A DNA stretch of 64,000 nt from Alteromonas sp. V450 (GTDB lineage: Bacteria; Pseudomonadota; Gammaproteobacteria; Enterobacterales; Alteromonadaceae). Under the pieces are notes generated by a model. The model searched no databases and was not told the DNA's origin. It worked only from the letters and a program-made list of their open reading frames with translations. A program made the translations under genes and the position numbers. Positions 1-9,092 of this stretch are shown one piece after another. The DNA lies in assembly GCF_001885075.1 (NCBI RefSeq), contig NZ_MODU01000004.1, forward strand, positions 3,658,001-3,722,000. Direction: 5' to 3'. Each line of letters starts with the position of its first letter. Within the stretch, counting starts at the first letter, position 1.

Positions 1-2
1 TC

Positions 3-1403
3 GAGGGGCAGTTAGCCGCCATTGGTAAATCTCAGGCAGTTATAGAATTTAACATGGACGGCATTATTCAAGATGCCAATGAAAACTTCTTGAATACTGT
101 GGGCTATACCCTTGAAGAAATTAAAGGTAAGCACCACAGCATGTTTGTCGACCCCGCATATCGCGCAAGCCCAGAATATGCTGCTTTTTGGGATGCATTA
201 CGTAGCGGCACTTATTCTTCTGGTGAGTACCGCAGGGTTGGCAAAAACAGCAAAGAAATTTTCATTCAAGCTACCTATAACCCCATTTTAGATCACAACG
301 GTAAGCCTTTCCGTGTCGTCAAATTTGCTACGGATATTACCGGCCGCACTCAAGCTGTAGATGAAATTAAACACGTAATGACTAAGCTTACAGAGGGCGA
401 TCTCACTGTTAACATCGACCATGCATTAGATGGCGATTTTGCTGTCTTGGGTGAAGCAATAAACCAATTTATTAATGAAATGCGAGGTACGATCACCAGC
501 ATTAATGAAGCGGTAGAAACCATTAATGTTGCATCGGGGGAGATTGCGACTGGAAATGCAGACTTATCGAGCCGCACAGAGCAACAAGCGTCAAGCCTTG
601 AAGAAACAGCGTCGAGCATGGAAGAGCTAACGGGCACCGTTAAGCTTAACGCTGAGAATGCCGAGCAAGCCAATGGCCTTGCTGCGCAGGCAAGTCAAAT
701 AGCCTCTCAGGGCGGAGAGGTTATCAGTGAAGTGGTTGATACCATGACGCAGATAAATGACTCTGCTCAGGAAATTTCAGACATTATAGGTGTTATCGAC
801 GGGATTGCTTTCCAAACCAACATTCTGGCGTTAAACGCTGCGGTGGAAGCTGCGCGAGCGGGCGAGCAAGGGCGTGGTTTTGCCGTTGTTGCCTCTGAAG
901 TTCGTAACTTAGCGCAGCGTTCTGCAGAAGCCGCAAAAGACATCAAAGAGTTAATTTCTGACTCGGTCAGTAAAATTGCAAGCGGTAATCAGCTGGTAGT
1001 GAAATCCGGTGAGACTATGGCTGAAGTGGTGACCTCGATTAAACGAGTAAATGACATTATGTCAGAAATTGCCGCAGCGTCTGCCGAGCAAGCCGCTGGC
1101 ATTGAAGAGGTGAGCAAAGCTGTAATTCAAATGGATGAAATGACTCAGCAAAATGCAGCGCTGGTGGAAGAAGCGGCGGCCGCTGCGGATAGCCTTAAGC
1201 AGCAGTCTTTGCAGCTAAATGAGCGGGTGTCTGTTTTTGAAGTTGGAAAGGGGCTGAGCAGTGACCAACAGCATGTTGCGGCACTGACTCACGGTGATTT
1301 TCGACAACCTCAGCGCCTACCGACAGCACAGGTGCAGCGAGGGTCTCAGGCTAAGGCCCTCACGCCTGCTATGCCTGACGAAGCAGAGTGGGAATCATTC
1401 TGA
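3..1403 (+). CDS. PAS-domain methyl-accepting chemotaxis protein (5' end outside window)
   Basis: Chemoreceptor that signals to the CheA/CheW complex. The reading frame is open from base 3, and the upstream residues ([20 protein letters not shown]) belong to a PAS domain, so the gene starts before the window. Visible order: PAS with its C-terminal PAC strand to about base 345, a HAMP-like linker ([11 protein letters not shown]), then the MCP signalling coiled coil with the hairpin tip ([20 protein letters not shown]) near bases 810-870. No membrane segment is seen in the visible part, so it may be soluble or Aer-like. The protein ends in EWESF, which resembles the NWETF/NWESF pentapeptide that tethers CheR in enteric receptors. 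Its stop overlaps the cheR start (ATGA), implying co-translation. Confidence 0.93.
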   Translation, partial: EGQLAAIGKSQAVIEFNMDGIIQDANENFLNTVGYTLEEIKGKHHSMFVDPAYRASPEYAAFWDALRSGTYSSGEYRRVGKNSKEIFIQATYNPILDHNGKPFRVVKFATDITGRTQAVDEIKHVMTKLTEGDLTVNIDHALDGDFAVLGEAINQFINEMRGTITSINEAVETINVASGEIATGNADLSSRTEQQASSLEETASSMEELTGTVKLNAENAEQANGLAAQASQIASQGGEVISEVVDTMTQINDSAQEISDIIGVIDGIAFQTNILALNAAVEAARAGEQGRGFAVVASEVRNLAQRSAEAAKDIKELISDSVSKIASGNQLVVKSGETMAEVVTSIKRVNDIMSEIAAASAEQAAGIEEVSKAVIQMDEMTQQNAALVEEAAAAADSLKQQSLQLNERVSVFEVGKGLSSDQQHVAALTHGDFRQPQRLPTAQVQRGSQAKALTPAMPDEAEWESF

Positions 1404-2233
1404 TGACTACGGTTGTTTCAAGACAAGATAGCACGAGGGAGTTCGCCTTTGAAAAGGCGGACTTCAAAAACGTGCAGCAAATGTTGTTTAAAAAAGCAGG
1501 AATAAACTTATCTGACGCAAAAGAAGCGATGGTATACAGCAGGCTAGCGCGGCGAATTAGGGCAAGAAATCTGCGCAGTTTTAATGAATACCTTGCTTTA
1601 GTGAATAAGTCCGAGTCAGAGTTAGAGCAGTTTATCAATGCGCTAACCACAAACTTAACCTCTTTTTTTCGCGAGCCGCATCACTTTACTGCCCTGGCTG
1701 ATTATCTTAGCCAGCATAACGTTACCACTATTTGGTGCGCAGCGAGCTCTACCGGCGAAGAACCCTATTCAATTGCGATGGTAGTGGCAGAAGCGTACGG
1801 AAGTTTTAAAACGCCGGTAAAAATTATTGCGTCCGACATAGACAGCAAAGTTCTGGCTAAAGCTAGGGCCGGTGTTTACCCCTTAGCGTCTATTGCGAAA
1901 ATCCCCCAACATCGACAAAAGCAGTTTTTCCACAAAGGAAAAGGGGCTAATGAAGGCAAAGTTAAAGTGGTGGACGAATTGCGCAACATGGTGCAGTTCA
2001 AAAAGCTGAATCTCACCGATGCGAAGTGGGACGTAAAGGGGCCGCTTGACGTGATTTTTTGCCGAAATGTGATGATTTATTTTGACAAACCAACCCAGCT
2101 AAAAGTACTACAAAAAATGGTCGGCATGCTGAAGCCATCGGGATTATATATGGCCGGACATTCTGAAAATTTCAATATGTATACTAATCTTGTGAGACCG
2201 GTGGGGAAAACCATTTATCGCCCCGTCGATTAG
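1403..2233 (+). CDS. cheR: Chemotaxis protein methyltransferase CheR
   Basis: SAM-dependent methyltransferase that methylates receptor glutamates during chemotactic adaptation. It has the family layout: an N-terminal helical domain (about residues 10-75), then a Rossmann-type SAM domain with the motif SSTGEEPYSIAM and FCRNVMIYF near the C-terminus. The length of 276 aa is normal. I take the ATG at 1403, which overlaps the receptor stop (ATGA), rather than the in-frame GTG at 1388, because the overlap is typical of coupled genes. It follows a receptor with a CheR-type tail and precedes cheD and cheB, so it is the second visible gene of a che operon. Confidence 0.95.
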   Translation: MTTVVSRQDSTREFAFEKADFKNVQQMLFKKAGINLSDAKEAMVYSRLARRIRARNLRSFNEYLALVNKSESELEQFINALTTNLTSFFREPHHFTALADYLSQHNVTTIWCAASSTGEEPYSIAMVVAEAYGSFKTPVKIIASDIDSKVLAKARAGVYPLASIAKIPQHRQKQFFHKGKGANEGKVKVVDELRNMVQFKKLNLTDAKWDVKGPLDVIFCRNVMIYFDKPTQLKVLQKMVGMLKPSGLYMAGHSENFNMYTNLVRPVGKTIYRPVD

Positions 2234-2241
2234 GAGAGACA

Positions 2242-2859
2242 GTGGCGTCGACCAATTTTGAACTGCCTATAAGCTATTACGACAAGCGCTTTTCTAAAGA
2301 AGCAGTAAAGCTGTTACCCGGCCAGTTCTTTGTAACCTCACAAGATAAAGTGTTGGTCACGGTACTCGGTTCTTGCGTTGCGGCGTGTTTGTTCGACCCT
2401 ACTGCGGGAATAGGCGGTATGAACCACTTTATGCTGCCAACTGTGAATAAATCGGCAAGTGAATTCGAACAAGTTCAGGGAATGGCAGCAAAGTATGGTG
2501 TGCACGCTATGGAAATTCTTATTAACGAGCTTGTTAAAGTAGGTGCAAAAAAGGAACGTCTTAAAGCAAAGGTTTTTGGAGGAGGGAAGGTAGTGCCCTC
2601 TTTCGTCCAAAATGATGTGGGTAAATTTAATGCTGAATTTGTAACCCAGTTCCTAGATACCGAGGGCATACCAATTTTAGCGAGCGACTTGTGTGATGTT
2701 TACGCTCGTAAAGTGTACTTTTTTCCAAGTGACGGCAGCGTATTGATGAAGCGCATTCACGAACTCAACAACGCAACAATTATTGAGCGAGAAAGCCAGC
2801 ACCGCTGGGAGCTATCGAAGCAAGCGCCAAGCGGCAGTGTAGATTTATTTGAGGACTAG
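2242..2859 (+). CDS. cheD: Chemoreceptor glutamine deamidase CheD
   Basis: Deamidates specific receptor glutamines to glutamates so that they can be methylated; in some bacteria it also interacts with CheC. The catalytic cysteine and histidine of the family are visible as Cys45 (GSCVAACLFDP) and His62 (GGMNHFMLP), with the same 17-residue spacing as in Thermotoga CheD. The start is GTG, 8 bp after cheR and behind a GGAGAG ribosome site. The length of 205 aa is within the family range. It lies between cheR and cheB with gaps of under 10 bp, so it is almost surely cotranscribed with them. Confidence 0.95.
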   Translation: MASTNFELPISYYDKRFSKEAVKLLPGQFFVTSQDKVLVTVLGSCVAACLFDPTAGIGGMNHFMLPTVNKSASEFEQVQGMAAKYGVHAMEILINELVKVGAKKERLKAKVFGGGKVVPSFVQNDVGKFNAEFVTQFLDTEGIPILASDLCDVYARKVYFFPSDGSVLMKRIHELNNATIIERESQHRWELSKQAPSGSVDLFED

Positions 2860-2861
2860 TT

Positions 2862-3908
2862 ATGACAATAAAAGTGTTGGTAGTAGATGATTCAGCGCTT
2901 ATCCGCCAAATACTCAGCGAAATAATCAAAAGTGAGCCAGACATGGCACTCGTCGGTGCCGCACCTGATGCGTTTGTAGCCAAAAAACTGGTGCTTGAGA
3001 AGTCTCCTGATGTCATAACACTGGATATTGAGATGCCGAAAGTGGATGGCTTACGCTTTCTTGAAGTGCTTATGAATGCCAGGCCCACCCCCGTGGTAAT
3101 GATTTCAACACTGACAGAAAAAGGGGCCGACGCCACCTTAAGGTCGTTAGAGTTAGGGGCGATTGATTTTGTCGCCAAACCCAAAATTGGTGTAGCACAA
3201 GGCATGGCGGAATATCACGAGTTAATCGTTGATAAAATTCGAACGGCCGCCCGTTCAAAAGTAAAGAAAGCGTCGCCAGCTAAGGCTGCTTCTGTAAATA
3301 AGGTAAGCTACTCGGGTACAGAAAAACTCATTGCCATAGGCGCTTCGACTGGCGGTACCGAAGCAATAAAAGAGGTGCTGCGAACCTTTCCTGCTAACGC
3401 CCCTGCAACGGTGATCACTCAGCACATGCCGGCAGGGTTTACCTCTACCTATGCACGTCGGCTAGACTCTGTCTGTCAAATGCAGGTTAAAGAAGCGAAA
3501 GGCGGCGAGCGTTTGCTTCCAGGTCAGGCGTATCTAGCGCCGGGCGATAAGCATATGGAAATAGAGCGAAGCGGAGCAGACTATCGCATTCGTCTAAGTG
3601 ATGGACCAAGAGTGTCAGGGCATAAGCCCTCGGTAGATGTATTGTTCAACTCTATGTGCAAAAGTGCAGGAAATAACGCAATAGGGGTCTTGCTGACAGG
3701 TATGGGAAGTGATGGTGCAAGCGGGTTATTAGAGATGCGCAACGCGGGTAGCGAGACTTTTTGCCAAAATGAGGATAGCTGTATAGTTTTTGGTATGCCA
3801 AAAGTAGCCATAGAAAAGGGCGCAGCTAAAAAAATACTGGCGCTGGATGAAATGGGCAAAGCGATATTAAATACGGTAGAGAAGATGGCGGCCGGAAGTC
3901 GACTTTAG
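2862..3908 (+). CDS. cheB: Protein-glutamate methylesterase/glutaminase CheB
   Basis: Response regulator enzyme that removes methyl groups from receptors, opposing CheR. Residues 1-120 form a receiver domain with the acidic pair D9/D10, phosphoacceptor D55 (TLDIEMP) and Lys at VAKPK. A basic, Ala-rich linker follows. The esterase domain (about 152-345) has the catalytic triad Ser162 (GASTGGTEA), His188 (ITQHMPAGFT) and Asp284 (GMGSDGASG). It starts 2 bp after the cheD stop. The length of 348 aa is standard. It is the last gene of the visible che operon; no clear intrinsic terminator was found directly after it. Confidence 0.97.
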   Translation: MTIKVLVVDDSALIRQILSEIIKSEPDMALVGAAPDAFVAKKLVLEKSPDVITLDIEMPKVDGLRFLEVLMNARPTPVVMISTLTEKGADATLRSLELGAIDFVAKPKIGVAQGMAEYHELIVDKIRTAARSKVKKASPAKAASVNKVSYSGTEKLIAIGASTGGTEAIKEVLRTFPANAPATVITQHMPAGFTSTYARRLDSVCQMQVKEAKGGERLLPGQAYLAPGDKHMEIERSGADYRIRLSDGPRVSGHKPSVDVLFNSMCKSAGNNAIGVLLTGMGSDGASGLLEMRNAGSETFCQNEDSCIVFGMPKVAIEKGAAKKILALDEMGKAILNTVEKMAAGSRL

Positions 3909-4307
3909 CTTAAAAGTTATCTTCGTTTTTTGTAGACGCTAATGTCATATTTTTGTTAATAGATTGCTTGTCCGATACAGTGTTAGGTGGTTTAATACCT
4001 GCGCTTGTTAAATCGTGACAATGCCACAGATTGCTGTTGATGTGGCTGATAAAAAGGATGTAAAGATTAGCAAGTGGAAAGCCGTTAAAATAAAAAAGCC
4101 AAGCTTGGTGAATTATTAAAAGCATTTCATTGTTAAAGTATGAATGTTCAATGGCAATGAAATTAAGCTAGTTTCATTGCCACGTATAATTTTTCACACG
4201 CAAATAATAAAACGAGACTGCTATATTTTCCTGACTTTCCGGGGTAATAACCTACCCACTTTTTAAAATACAAATGTGTAAAAAATAATGAGTAGTTGGG
4301 GACTCTT
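3909..4307. other. Intergenic region with one inverted repeat
   Basis: About 400 bp without a convincing gene. A minus-strand frame at 3910-4125 has no ribosome site or recognisable features. An inverted repeat lies at 4153-4162 / 4172-4181 (GGCAATGAAA and its complement, 9-nt loop), followed by an A+T-rich stretch that may hold the promoter of the small exported-protein gene at 4308. No confident -35/-10 pair was identified. Confidence 0.5.
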
Positions 4308-4568
4308 ATGAAACAGCAAACACTTTTTGTGCTTTCTACTTTAATGTTTTCGTCAGCAGCTTTTGCAAATGGTGGATTTGAACCAAACAAAAAAGCTTGT
4401 GTTAATGTTGGGAAAGAAATCACACGCGTCAGTGGTGAAATGGATTTAGCTAAATCGGGAATACAGAAGGTGTGGTTGAAGCGACAGCTTAATGCACTGG
4501 AAACAAAGCGCAATTCATGCAGCAGTATGGGGTTTAAAGCAAAGCAAACTGAATTAGTAAAACTCTAG
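4308..4568 (+). CDS. Small exported protein, function unknown
   Basis: An 86-residue protein with a clear Sec signal peptide (MKQQTLFVLSTLMFSSAAFA, cut before NGG). The mature part is about 66 residues, basic, with two cysteines (KACVNV and NSCSSMG) that could form one disulfide in the periplasm. I do not recognise the family. The ATG at 4308 is chosen over the in-frame TTG at 4296 because the signal peptide begins exactly there. The gene stands alone, in its own transcription unit, and is followed at once by an intrinsic terminator. Regulation is not visible. Confidence 0.75.
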   Translation: MKQQTLFVLSTLMFSSAAFANGGFEPNKKACVNVGKEITRVSGEMDLAKSGIQKVWLKRQLNALETKRNSCSSMGFKAKQTELVKL

Positions 4569-4589
4569 CGTCTGTCGTCATTGAGAGTA

Positions 4590-4616
4590 AAGCCTTACCT
4601 TAAGTAAGGCTTTTTA
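4590..4616 (+). terminator. Intrinsic terminator after the small exported protein
   Basis: Stem AGCCTTAC (4591-4598), loop CTTAA, stem GTAAGGCT (4604-4611), then a run of T. It lies 22 bp after the stop of the 86-aa gene. Confidence 0.85.
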
Positions 4617-4637
4617 CAATTTGGCTGAAAGGTATTA

Positions 4638-5318
4638 CTAGGTTTTCATAGCTATTACGTTCTTTAGCTCTCCAAGTGTTGATATATGATGGTCCGGTGA
4701 GAGACCCAGTGGGTACATCATTTTCCCTGGCCTTGCTACGAATGTTGTTTGCATTCCAGCCGCCTTAGCGCCGCTGACATCCCAGCCGTGCGCAGCTACC
4801 ATCATCGCCTTTTGGTTTTCAATTCCTACTCGTTCGCAAGCCCAGTTATAAACCTCTGCGTGAGGCTTATAACTACTTATACTCTCTACACTTAATATGT
4901 GTGCAAAATAATGGTCAATATTTGCGTAAGCAAGTTGCGCATCTAACCCAGCTTTTGATGAATTCGACAAAGCAACAATGAGTACGTTGTTCTGCTGGAG
5001 CCAGCGTAAAGTAGGTCCGACATCGCTATGAGAGGGTAATGTTGTAATGTGCTTACTTATGGTTGAAAGCGCAGTTTCACGGCTTACAAATATTCCCTTA
5101 GCATGTGCAACCATTTGTAGAGTCGCTGCGCCAATTTGAATGAAATCGTGATACTGAGAAGACGCGACATCCACAAGGCTGTGATGAAGTAGGTTTGCGA
5201 ACCATAGGTCGACCAATGTATCGTCTGCCTCTAAAACTTCAGCTAAGCCACGCTTAAGCGGCCCCATATCTAAAAGAGTTTCATTTATATCGAAAAACAC
5301 AGCAGAAGGCCTTGTCAT
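4638..5318 (-). CDS. HAD-superfamily hydrolase, haloacid dehalogenase type II-like
   Basis: HAD-fold hydrolase of 226 aa. Motif I is FFDINETLLD with the nucleophile Asp10, motif II has a serine in ALSNSS, motif III a lysine in SYKPHAEVY, and motif IV reads MMVAAHGWDVSGAKAAGM, a signature close to L-2-haloacid dehalogenases. Those enzymes usually have Asp-x-Tyr-Gly-Thr at motif I, so DINET is a departure and the substrate is uncertain; a phosphatase or a different dehalogenase is possible. It is monocistronic on the minus strand and convergent with the small exported-protein gene. Confidence 0.85.
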   Translation of the reverse strand: MTRPSAVFFDINETLLDMGPLKRGLAEVLEADDTLVDLWFANLLHHSLVDVASSQYHDFIQIGAATLQMVAHAKGIFVSRETALSTISKHITTLPSHSDVGPTLRWLQQNNVLIVALSNSSKAGLDAQLAYANIDHYFAHILSVESISSYKPHAEVYNWACERVGIENQKAMMVAAHGWDVSGAKAAGMQTTFVARPGKMMYPLGLSPDHHISTLGELKNVIAMKT

Positions 5319-5469
5319 TACGAATCCTTTATCAGTTTCTTTGGTTAAAATGATACTAGTAGTTCATAACGCGTATTGCATGCGTGTTAAAGTCTATATC
5401 GATAGTTCTACAAAACTTTGATGATAGAAAGTAGATAGCAAGATGTTTAGGTTGATAAATGACCGAAAA

Positions 5470-7263
5470 TTAAGCGTGGCGACAGTCTATATCAATTGAC
5501 ATTGTCATTTCGTCGAGAATATCACTTAAGCCAGAAATTTTTTCTGACGTTATGAACAGGCTCATAGTGGATTTTATGATGATAGGGTCGACCTCTGAGG
5601 CTCTATCAAAAGTGTTGTCGAGAGCTTGCTGAGCTCTTTCAAAGAACTGTCGAGCGCTGCGCTCTTCGATATTGTGAAGGCATAAAATAAATTGCTCTGT
5701 GCCATACCGGCCCAAAATATCATTGCCTCGTGTTAGGTTTTGAAGTGTTTCTGCAAGCTGTCTAAGAACATTATTTCCTTTAGAGGAACCTAGCTTGCGC
5801 GTAACATCCCGAAAATTACTGATATCGAAAATAGCAATAGCAATTGCTCTTCCTGGCTCCGGTGACTCTAGACGATTAATACGGTTGATAACGGTTTCGG
5901 CGTTGAGGAGTTGCGTGACTGGGTCAACGGATTTGCTTGCTAGGTGCTTTTTGCGCAATGCGAAAGAAGCAACTAATGACAATAAAACAAAAACAGAGAT
6001 AGAGGCAACCAATGTGTTCCTTCTTCTATTTTCCGCCGACTGTATTTGATTTTCTAAGTCATTTATTCTGGAATGGAACATGGCTGTACTAACAATACGT
6101 GCCGAATCTTGTGTTTCTATACGGCGGCGCTCTACTTCTTCGGCATAAAGTTCGTGAGACTCTTTTATCTTATTTAGATCGCCAAGTGCAATATGCATGT
6201 TTACGTTAAAACTCAGATAATCTAAATTGCTCCGGAAATTAGCGGGAATGGCTGTGTCATTGAGATCTCGCATTTTTGAAAGATAGGCTTTAATGCACGC
6301 CAAATCACCGCTTTGAAGGCAAATTTCTGCTTCGTGCCAATCAACAAGTAGCTTTCCAAAAGAGCTTGAAACCGCATCGCTAGTTTTGACTAAGTCGGGT
6401 AATGTATAGTTGAGGTTTACGTAATCGCGAGTTTTTCTATAGTAAATAGACAAAGCATACTGATAATGAAATTCCGTCAGCGGTGTACTTAGTTCACTAT
6501 TTAAACGACCAAATTCCAACAGTCTCTTGTACGCTTCATCATGCTGCCCACTGCTAAGTAAAGAAACAATAGCACTTATGAGTATGGCGGTTCGATTACT
6601 GCCTTTATAAACCTTTAATCCCATTTCGTGTGCTTTTAAAAATTGTTCTGCTGCAAGAGCATGTTGTTCTATGCCGCCATATAACAAGCCAATGTTGTTG
6701 TGGATATGGGCGAGTTCGGCAGGTTGCCCGTCTTTCGAATAGCGCTCGACAAAGGCAAACATTTTACCGAGCCTTTCGCCTGCGTCTGTTGTGCCAGAGC
6801 AATAGTTTATTAGTGCCATGGAAGCACTTGTATAGATGTCACCATAGTGACTAGGCGAGCTTAACGACTGAGCTTGTTCGTAATACTTGCATCTAGCGGG
6901 GCTCTCTTGAACGTCGTATGTAAAACCTATTTGATAAATAGCGGAAGCAAAAGCATAGGAGTCTTCATCTACTTCGGTTTGTGTAATTGTTTTTAAAAGT
7001 AACTCCTGTGCTTCTTGAAATTTACCGCTACAAATCATGTAGTGCGTTTTCGCTACAGTTAAGTCGAATAACTGTGTTTGAGAAAGCAATTCACTGGAAA
7101 GAGCACTTTCAAGCGCCTGATAATTAGCTGGATCTGGACAGTCGTAGGTGGGAGCGCGAGCATTTTCAATTACAACTGCAATGTCGTCGCTTGCAACGCT
7201 TTCGGTTGCCGCGATAAAGAGAAATGTGCAAAAGAAAAAATGTAAAAAGCGCTCTACAAACAT
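5470..7263 (-). CDS. TPR-repeat membrane protein with degenerate GGDEF domain
   Basis: A 597-aa protein. Order: signal peptide (residues 1-25), a long helical TPR-like periplasmic region (about 40-400), one membrane helix (about 417-437) and a cytoplasmic GGDEF-fold domain (about 445-590). The diguanylate cyclase motif is altered: the expected GG(D/E)EF appears as GTEQF (about 521-525, in GRYGTEQFI), and the metal-binding segment is DISNF rather than DIDHF. It is therefore probably catalytically dead and may act as a c-di-GMP-related receptor or scaffold; that is inference. Single gene on the minus strand. The periplasmic TPR region suggests sensing of a peptide or protein partner. Confidence 0.85.
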   Translation of the reverse strand: MFVERFLHFFFCTFLFIAATESVASDDIAVVIENARAPTYDCPDPANYQALESALSSELLSQTQLFDLTVAKTHYMICSGKFQEAQELLLKTITQTEVDEDSYAFASAIYQIGFTYDVQESPARCKYYEQAQSLSSPSHYGDIYTSASMALINYCSGTTDAGERLGKMFAFVERYSKDGQPAELAHIHNNIGLLYGGIEQHALAAEQFLKAHEMGLKVYKGSNRTAILISAIVSLLSSGQHDEAYKRLLEFGRLNSELSTPLTEFHYQYALSIYYRKTRDYVNLNYTLPDLVKTSDAVSSSFGKLLVDWHEAEICLQSGDLACIKAYLSKMRDLNDTAIPANFRSNLDYLSFNVNMHIALGDLNKIKESHELYAEEVERRRIETQDSARIVSTAMFHSRINDLENQIQSAENRRRNTLVASISVFVLLSLVASFALRKKHLASKSVDPVTQLLNAETVINRINRLESPEPGRAIAIAIFDISNFRDVTRKLGSSKGNNVLRQLAETLQNLTRGNDILGRYGTEQFILCLHNIEERSARQFFERAQQALDNTFDRASEVDPIIIKSTMSLFITSEKISGLSDILDEMTMSIDIDCRHA

Positions 7264-7371
7264 GGGTAAACGAAAATACTTTTTTTATAATAATACTTAT
7301 TCGCGATAGTAAGTGCTACTGGGCATTTGCTAAAACGCGAATATAAACGTCAATTCTTTCATGCCCACTTG

Positions 7372-8256
7372 TCAGTGTACAGATGACGTACCGAAGGTTA
7401 CCAAAATACCCACACCAACTAAAGCAATAGCAGACCATGCAAATATGCTTTTTGATGGTTTCTCACCAAGCATCCATGCCACACCAATTGACATTAATGC
7501 GCTGGTAGCTATAAGTGTTTGAACAACAGCTGCTTTAGCGTAAGCGAAAGCAAACATTTGTAAATATATTGCAGCCGTGGTGCCAAGTAGTGTAGCTAAA
7601 ATAAATGCAGGCCACACTTTAGTTTCTCTGGAAACAACAGGGAGGAATTTAGTGTTGGTGAAGGCAATCAAAGGAACGACAAAAAGCATACCGCCTGTAA
7701 GGCGTAAAAATGCAGCGCTGGCAGCATCTATTTCGCCCGAACCCAAAATGTCGCGACTCACAACGGCTCCTATAGCCTGGCAAAGTGCGGCGCCTACGCC
7801 GAATAAGTAACCACTTGTAGCGAATATATGTGTTGCACTGCGTTTACGCGCCTTTATGACCATATCCACCGAAAAAAGCACTACAGCCACGCCAACCCAC
7901 TGCTGCCAGGTAATCCATTCGCCAATAAAGGCCATAGCAAAAAGTGCGGTAAATAAAGGTGCAAGGGTTTCGGCTACCAGTACCGCTTGGCTATCGCCAA
8001 TGCTCTGTAGGGCTTTAAAGAAACAGGTGTCGCCAATGCCTATACCAATGAAGCCACTTAATAACAGCCACAGTATAATATTGGTAGTTAATCCAGATGG
8101 TTGAACGAAAAACAGTACCACCGCTAAAATGACGATGGAAATTAAACCCTTCCAGAAATTCATGGTAAGCGGTGAAAAAGCATTGCCGGTTACGCGAAAT
8201 AAACGAGCGGCAATTGCCCAACATAGCGCAGTTCCCAGCGCAGCAAAAACACCCAT
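7372..8256 (-). CDS. EamA/DMT-family transporter
   Basis: Inner-membrane protein of 294 aa, almost wholly hydrophobic, with about ten predicted membrane helices arranged as two repeats of the EamA fold. This is the drug/metabolite transporter superfamily, which includes exporters of amino acids, nucleobases and other metabolites. The second repeat contains SAAFLRLTGGMLFVVPLIAF and ends at IALVGVGILVTFG. The substrate cannot be told from sequence. It is a single minus-strand gene, separated from the divergent HAD gene by 171 bp. Confidence 0.88.
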   Translation of the reverse strand: MGVFAALGTALCWAIAARLFRVTGNAFSPLTMNFWKGLISIVILAVVLFFVQPSGLTTNIILWLLLSGFIGIGIGDTCFFKALQSIGDSQAVLVAETLAPLFTALFAMAFIGEWITWQQWVGVAVVLFSVDMVIKARKRSATHIFATSGYLFGVGAALCQAIGAVVSRDILGSGEIDAASAAFLRLTGGMLFVVPLIAFTNTKFLPVVSRETKVWPAFILATLLGTTAAIYLQMFAFAYAKAAVVQTLIATSALMSIGVAWMLGEKPSKSIFAWSAIALVGVGILVTFGTSSVH

Positions 8257-8427
8257 TAAACACCTGAAATTGAATGTAATAAAAAAAGAGCGGCTATGCT
8301 AAAGCATGCAGGCATAAGGGTAAACTTAATTTATATTTGCGCTCGTGTTGAACCCATAATTAGTTAATGTTCGTAACAGTTAACCTAAAAATGTTTCTAA
8401 CAATAAAAGTAGTACAAAGGTAAAACC

Positions 8428-8931
8428 ATGAACTTAACGGGCATAAAAGGCGTGATATTTGATTTAGATGGTACGCTGGTAGAGTCAAGTTTAGATTTCA
8501 CAAAGATACGTGCCGACATTGGTTGCCCACAACATGAAGATATTCTTGGTTTTGTTGATTCCATCGTCTGTGCTAATTCAAGAGCGCGTGCTCACAGTAC
8601 TATTTTAAAGCACGAACTAGAAGACGCTCAAAATGCAAAATGGCTCGATATCGGTAAGGAAATGGTTAAAAAGGTACAAGCTAGCAACTTGCCAATGGCG
8701 ATAGTAACTCGTAACTGTAGAGAGGCTACAGCATTAAAATTAGCAAACAACAATATACCTATCGATTATGTACTAACTCGTGAGGATGCCCCCGCAAAGC
8801 CAGACCCCACAGCGCTATTAATGGTCGCGAATACATGGCAGCTACAGCCGGAAGACTGCCTGTATGTGGGCGACTATATTTATGACCAGCAAGCCGCTGA
8901 AAACGCTGGGATGAAGTGGTTATTGGTTTAG
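8428..8931 (+). CDS. Small HAD-family phosphatase-like hydrolase
   Basis: A 167-aa HAD hydrolase of subfamily IA type with a short helical cap. Motif I is IFDLDGTLVES (Asp12 nucleophile, Asp14 general acid), motif II Thr in AIVTRNCREA, motif III Lys in AKPDPTALLM, and motif IV YVGDYIYDQQAA. It resembles phosphoglycolate phosphatase-like proteins but is short. The substrate is unknown. The ribosome site AAAGG precedes the ATG. Its stop codon overlaps, tail to tail, the end of the 54-codon double-glycine peptide gene on the other strand. Confidence 0.88.
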   Translation: MNLTGIKGVIFDLDGTLVESSLDFTKIRADIGCPQHEDILGFVDSIVCANSRARAHSTILKHELEDAQNAKWLDIGKEMVKKVQASNLPMAIVTRNCREATALKLANNNIPIDYVLTREDAPAKPDPTALLMVANTWQLQPEDCLYVGDYIYDQQAAENAGMKWLLV

Positions 8932-9092
8932 ATATCCAAGTCTTTTTCAGTTGGTCTTTTGGGTTTTATTGGGCCTAATGGGTGCAGTGAAGGCCAGATA
9001 CAAGAAGTATCTATGGGATTAACACCTCCATATACTTTAGTATATTCTTCTTCTTTTAGTTCTTGCATGTTTGTTTTTTGTTCGATATTCAT
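8928..9092 (-). CDS. Short peptide with a double-glycine (bacteriocin-type) leader
   Basis: I read a 54-codon minus-strand gene here. It has an ATG, a good ribosome site (AAAAAGGAAAAACC before the ATG) and a TAA stop. The N-terminal 23 residues end in MQELKEEEYTKVYGG, which fits the double-glycine leader pattern cut by C39-peptidase ABC exporters: Leu at -12, Glu at -8, Val at -4, Gly-Gly at -2/-1. The predicted 31-residue core begins VNPIDTSCIWPSLHPLGPIK, is Pro-rich, and has one Cys and one Trp. Its ATG is 70 bp from, and divergent to, the start of the giant hybrid sensor gene, so the two may share a control region. No C39 exporter or maturation enzyme is in the window. It could be a secreted signal, a bacteriocin or a modified-peptide precursor; the coding call is fairly strong, the function is inference. 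Confidence 0.62.
   Translation of the reverse strand: MNIEQKTNMQELKEEEYTKVYGGVNPIDTSCIWPSLHPLGPIKPKRPTEKDLDI

Noticed and set aside
1388-1402. Upstream GTG start for cheR
   Set aside because: The ATG at 1403 overlaps the receptor stop (ATGA) and gives the usual N-terminus; the GTG adds five residues with no ribosome site.
3910-4125. 71-codon minus-strand frame after cheB
   Set aside because: No ribosome site, no recognisable domain and A+T-driven composition; treated as a chance frame in an intergenic region.
4638-5318. Firm naming as L-2-haloacid dehalogenase
   Set aside because: Motif I reads DINET rather than the usual D-x-Y-G-T, so only the HAD type II-like level is stated.
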